From: Actinorhabdospora filicis | GTDB taxonomy: Bacteria; Actinomycetota; Actinomycetes; Mycobacteriales; Micromonosporaceae | Length of the DNA: 64,000 bases | Assembly (NCBI RefSeq): GCF_030269765.1 | Contig: NZ_BSTX01000002.1 | Coordinates: 248,001 to 312,000 of the forward strand | Direction of reading: 5' to 3' | In this document: piece after piece, positions 63,072 to 64,000 of the stretch | Numbering within the stretch: the stretch's first letter is position 1 | Layout of the letters: each line of letters starts with the position of its first letter | Notes under the pieces: model-generated | What the model saw: only the letters and a program-made list of their open reading frames with translations | Told to the model about the DNA's origin: nothing | The model's database searches: none | Position numbers and translations under genes: made by a program

Positions 63072-64000
63072 CCACCACCCGTCGCGGCCTCACCACCGGT
63101 GAGGCCGCCCGGCTCCTGGCCGCGACGGGCCCCAACACCATCCCCGCCCCGCGCCCGCCCCGCCTCGCCGCCCGTGTCGCCGCGCAGCTGATCGACCCGC
63201 TCGTCACACTCCTGCTGGCCGCCGCGCTGGTCACCTCCCTGCTCGGCGACTGGACCGACGCGCTGGTGATCGCCCTGGTCATCACCCTCAACACCGCCAT
63301 CGGCGTGGCGCAGCAGACCCGCGCGGACAAGGCCGTCGCCGCCCTCGGCGACCTCACCGCGCCCATCGCGCACGTGGTCCGCGACGGCCGCGACACCAGC
63401 GTCCCGGCCGCCGACCTCGTGCCCGGTGACCTGGTGCGCCTGGCCGCCGGTGACGTCGTACCGGCCGACCTCACCCTCACCGCGGCCCACCGCTGCCAGC
63501 TGGACGAGTCGGCGCTGACCGGTGAGTCCCTCCCGGCCGAACGCGTCAGCGGGGAGGCAGTCGAGGCGGGCACCGTCGTGGTCGCCGGACGCGCCGAGGG
63601 CGTGGTCACCCGCACCGGCGCGGGAAGCGCGATGGGCCGTGTGGCCGGGCTCGTCGCGGCCGCCTCGGGCCGTGCCACCCCATTGCAGCGGCGCATCGCG
63701 CGGCTGGGGCGGATCCTCAGCGCGGCGGTGGTCCTGCTGTGCGCGATCGTCTTCGCTCTCGGCGTGGCCTCCGGGACGCCGTGGCTGACGATGGCGCTCA
63801 TCGCGGTCAGCCTCGCGGTGGCCGCCGTCCCGGAGTCGCTCCCGGCGGTGGTGACCCTCGCGCTGGCCCTCGGCGCCCGCCGGATGGCCCGCCACAACGC
63901 CATTCCCCGCAGCCTGCACGCGGTGGAGACCCTCGGGTCGGTCACCGTGATCGCCTCCGACAAGACCGGCACCCTCACCCAGGGGCGGATGAGCGTTCGC
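63059..64000 (+). CDS. P-type cation-transporting ATPase, N-terminal part (runs off window)
   Basis: From ATG 63059 the frame is open to the window end (314 residues). N-terminal [18 protein letters not shown], actuator-domain [19 protein letters not shown] and [14 protein letters not shown] (TGES), TM4 [11 protein letters not shown], and the phosphorylation site [10 protein letters not shown] with Asp301. Resembles P2-type/CtpF-like pumps; CtpF is in the mycobacterial DosR regulon. Cation not determinable without the rest. Confidence 0.92.
   Translation, partial: MDTVTTTRRGLTTGEAARLLAATGPNTIPAPRPPRLAARVAAQLIDPLVTLLLAAALVTSLLGDWTDALVIALVITLNTAIGVAQQTRADKAVAALGDLTAPIAHVVRDGRDTSVPAADLVPGDLVRLAAGDVVPADLTLTAAHRCQLDESALTGESLPAERVSGEAVEAGTVVVAGRAEGVVTRTGAGSAMGRVAGLVAAASGRATPLQRRIARLGRILSAAVVLLCAIVFALGVASGTPWLTMALIAVSLAVAAVPESLPAVVTLALALGARRMARHNAIPRSLHAVETLGSVTVIASDKTGTLTQGRMSVR

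Noticed and set aside
1..64000. tRNA, rRNA or riboswitch genes
   Set aside because: No cloverleaf-like or conserved rRNA/riboswitch sequences were noticed; a covariance-model scan would be decisive.

Overview
This 64-kb window is chromosomal DNA of a high-G+C filamentous actinomycete. Paired XRE/DUF397 genes, many SARP/STAND/XRE-type regulators, DUF3626, TipA-type MerR and large secreted modular proteins point to a Streptosporangiales-like organism. The genus is not certain. No rRNA, tRNA or CRISPR array was seen.

Layout. 1-12.9 kb: accessory and housekeeping genes (GNAT, two MFS exporters, M23 peptidase, aldo/keto reductase, trypsin-like protease with a helical repeat tail, TipA-type MerR with a VOC protein, CPBP protease, MarR, DUF3626, LRR protein). 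13.0-14.7 kb: XRE/DUF397 pair with two divergent Cys-motif mini-proteins. 14.75-36.2 kb: cell-surface region with a secreted SGNH hydrolase-GH18 chitinase fusion, divergent from a 5,244-residue surface protein. That protein carries 21 tandem 129-residue units at an exact 387-bp period and a sortase-like C-terminus, and a small membrane partner is translationally coupled to it. 36.3-42.4 kb: a composite locus. A PIMT-like O-methyltransferase gene with a short, highly charged, translationally coupled upstream peptide (an imiditide-like RiPP arrangement) appears split into 5' and 3' fragments. Between them lie about 4.9 kb with a low-G+C, two-gene Gabija-like defence system (OLD/TOPRIM ATPase-nuclease plus UvrD-like helicase), a NUDIX gene and the tail of an XRE/TPR regulator. 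42.4-45.5 kb: two paralogous convergent gene pairs flanking an XRE regulator; both small genes share an upstream inverted repeat with identical spacing, suggesting one regulatory circuit (toxin-antitoxin-like, unproven). 45.6-53.5 kb: TetR/VOC pair, an AvrRpt2-like cysteine protease with trefoil repeats, and a BceRS/BceAB-like two-component system divergent from its ABC transporter. 53.7-58.5 kb: small and membrane proteins and an XRE-NB-ARC-TPR STAND regulator. 58.7-64 kb: a probable hypoxia/dormancy cluster (universal stress protein, Zn-alcohol dehydrogenase, phosphoketolase, P-type ATPase running off the window) with a DevR-like box.

At least three genes (near 2866, 41905 and 54270) are broken by apparent one-base indels in short G/C runs. 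These may be assembly errors or real decay. Frames and motifs were read by eye; no alignments or searches were run.
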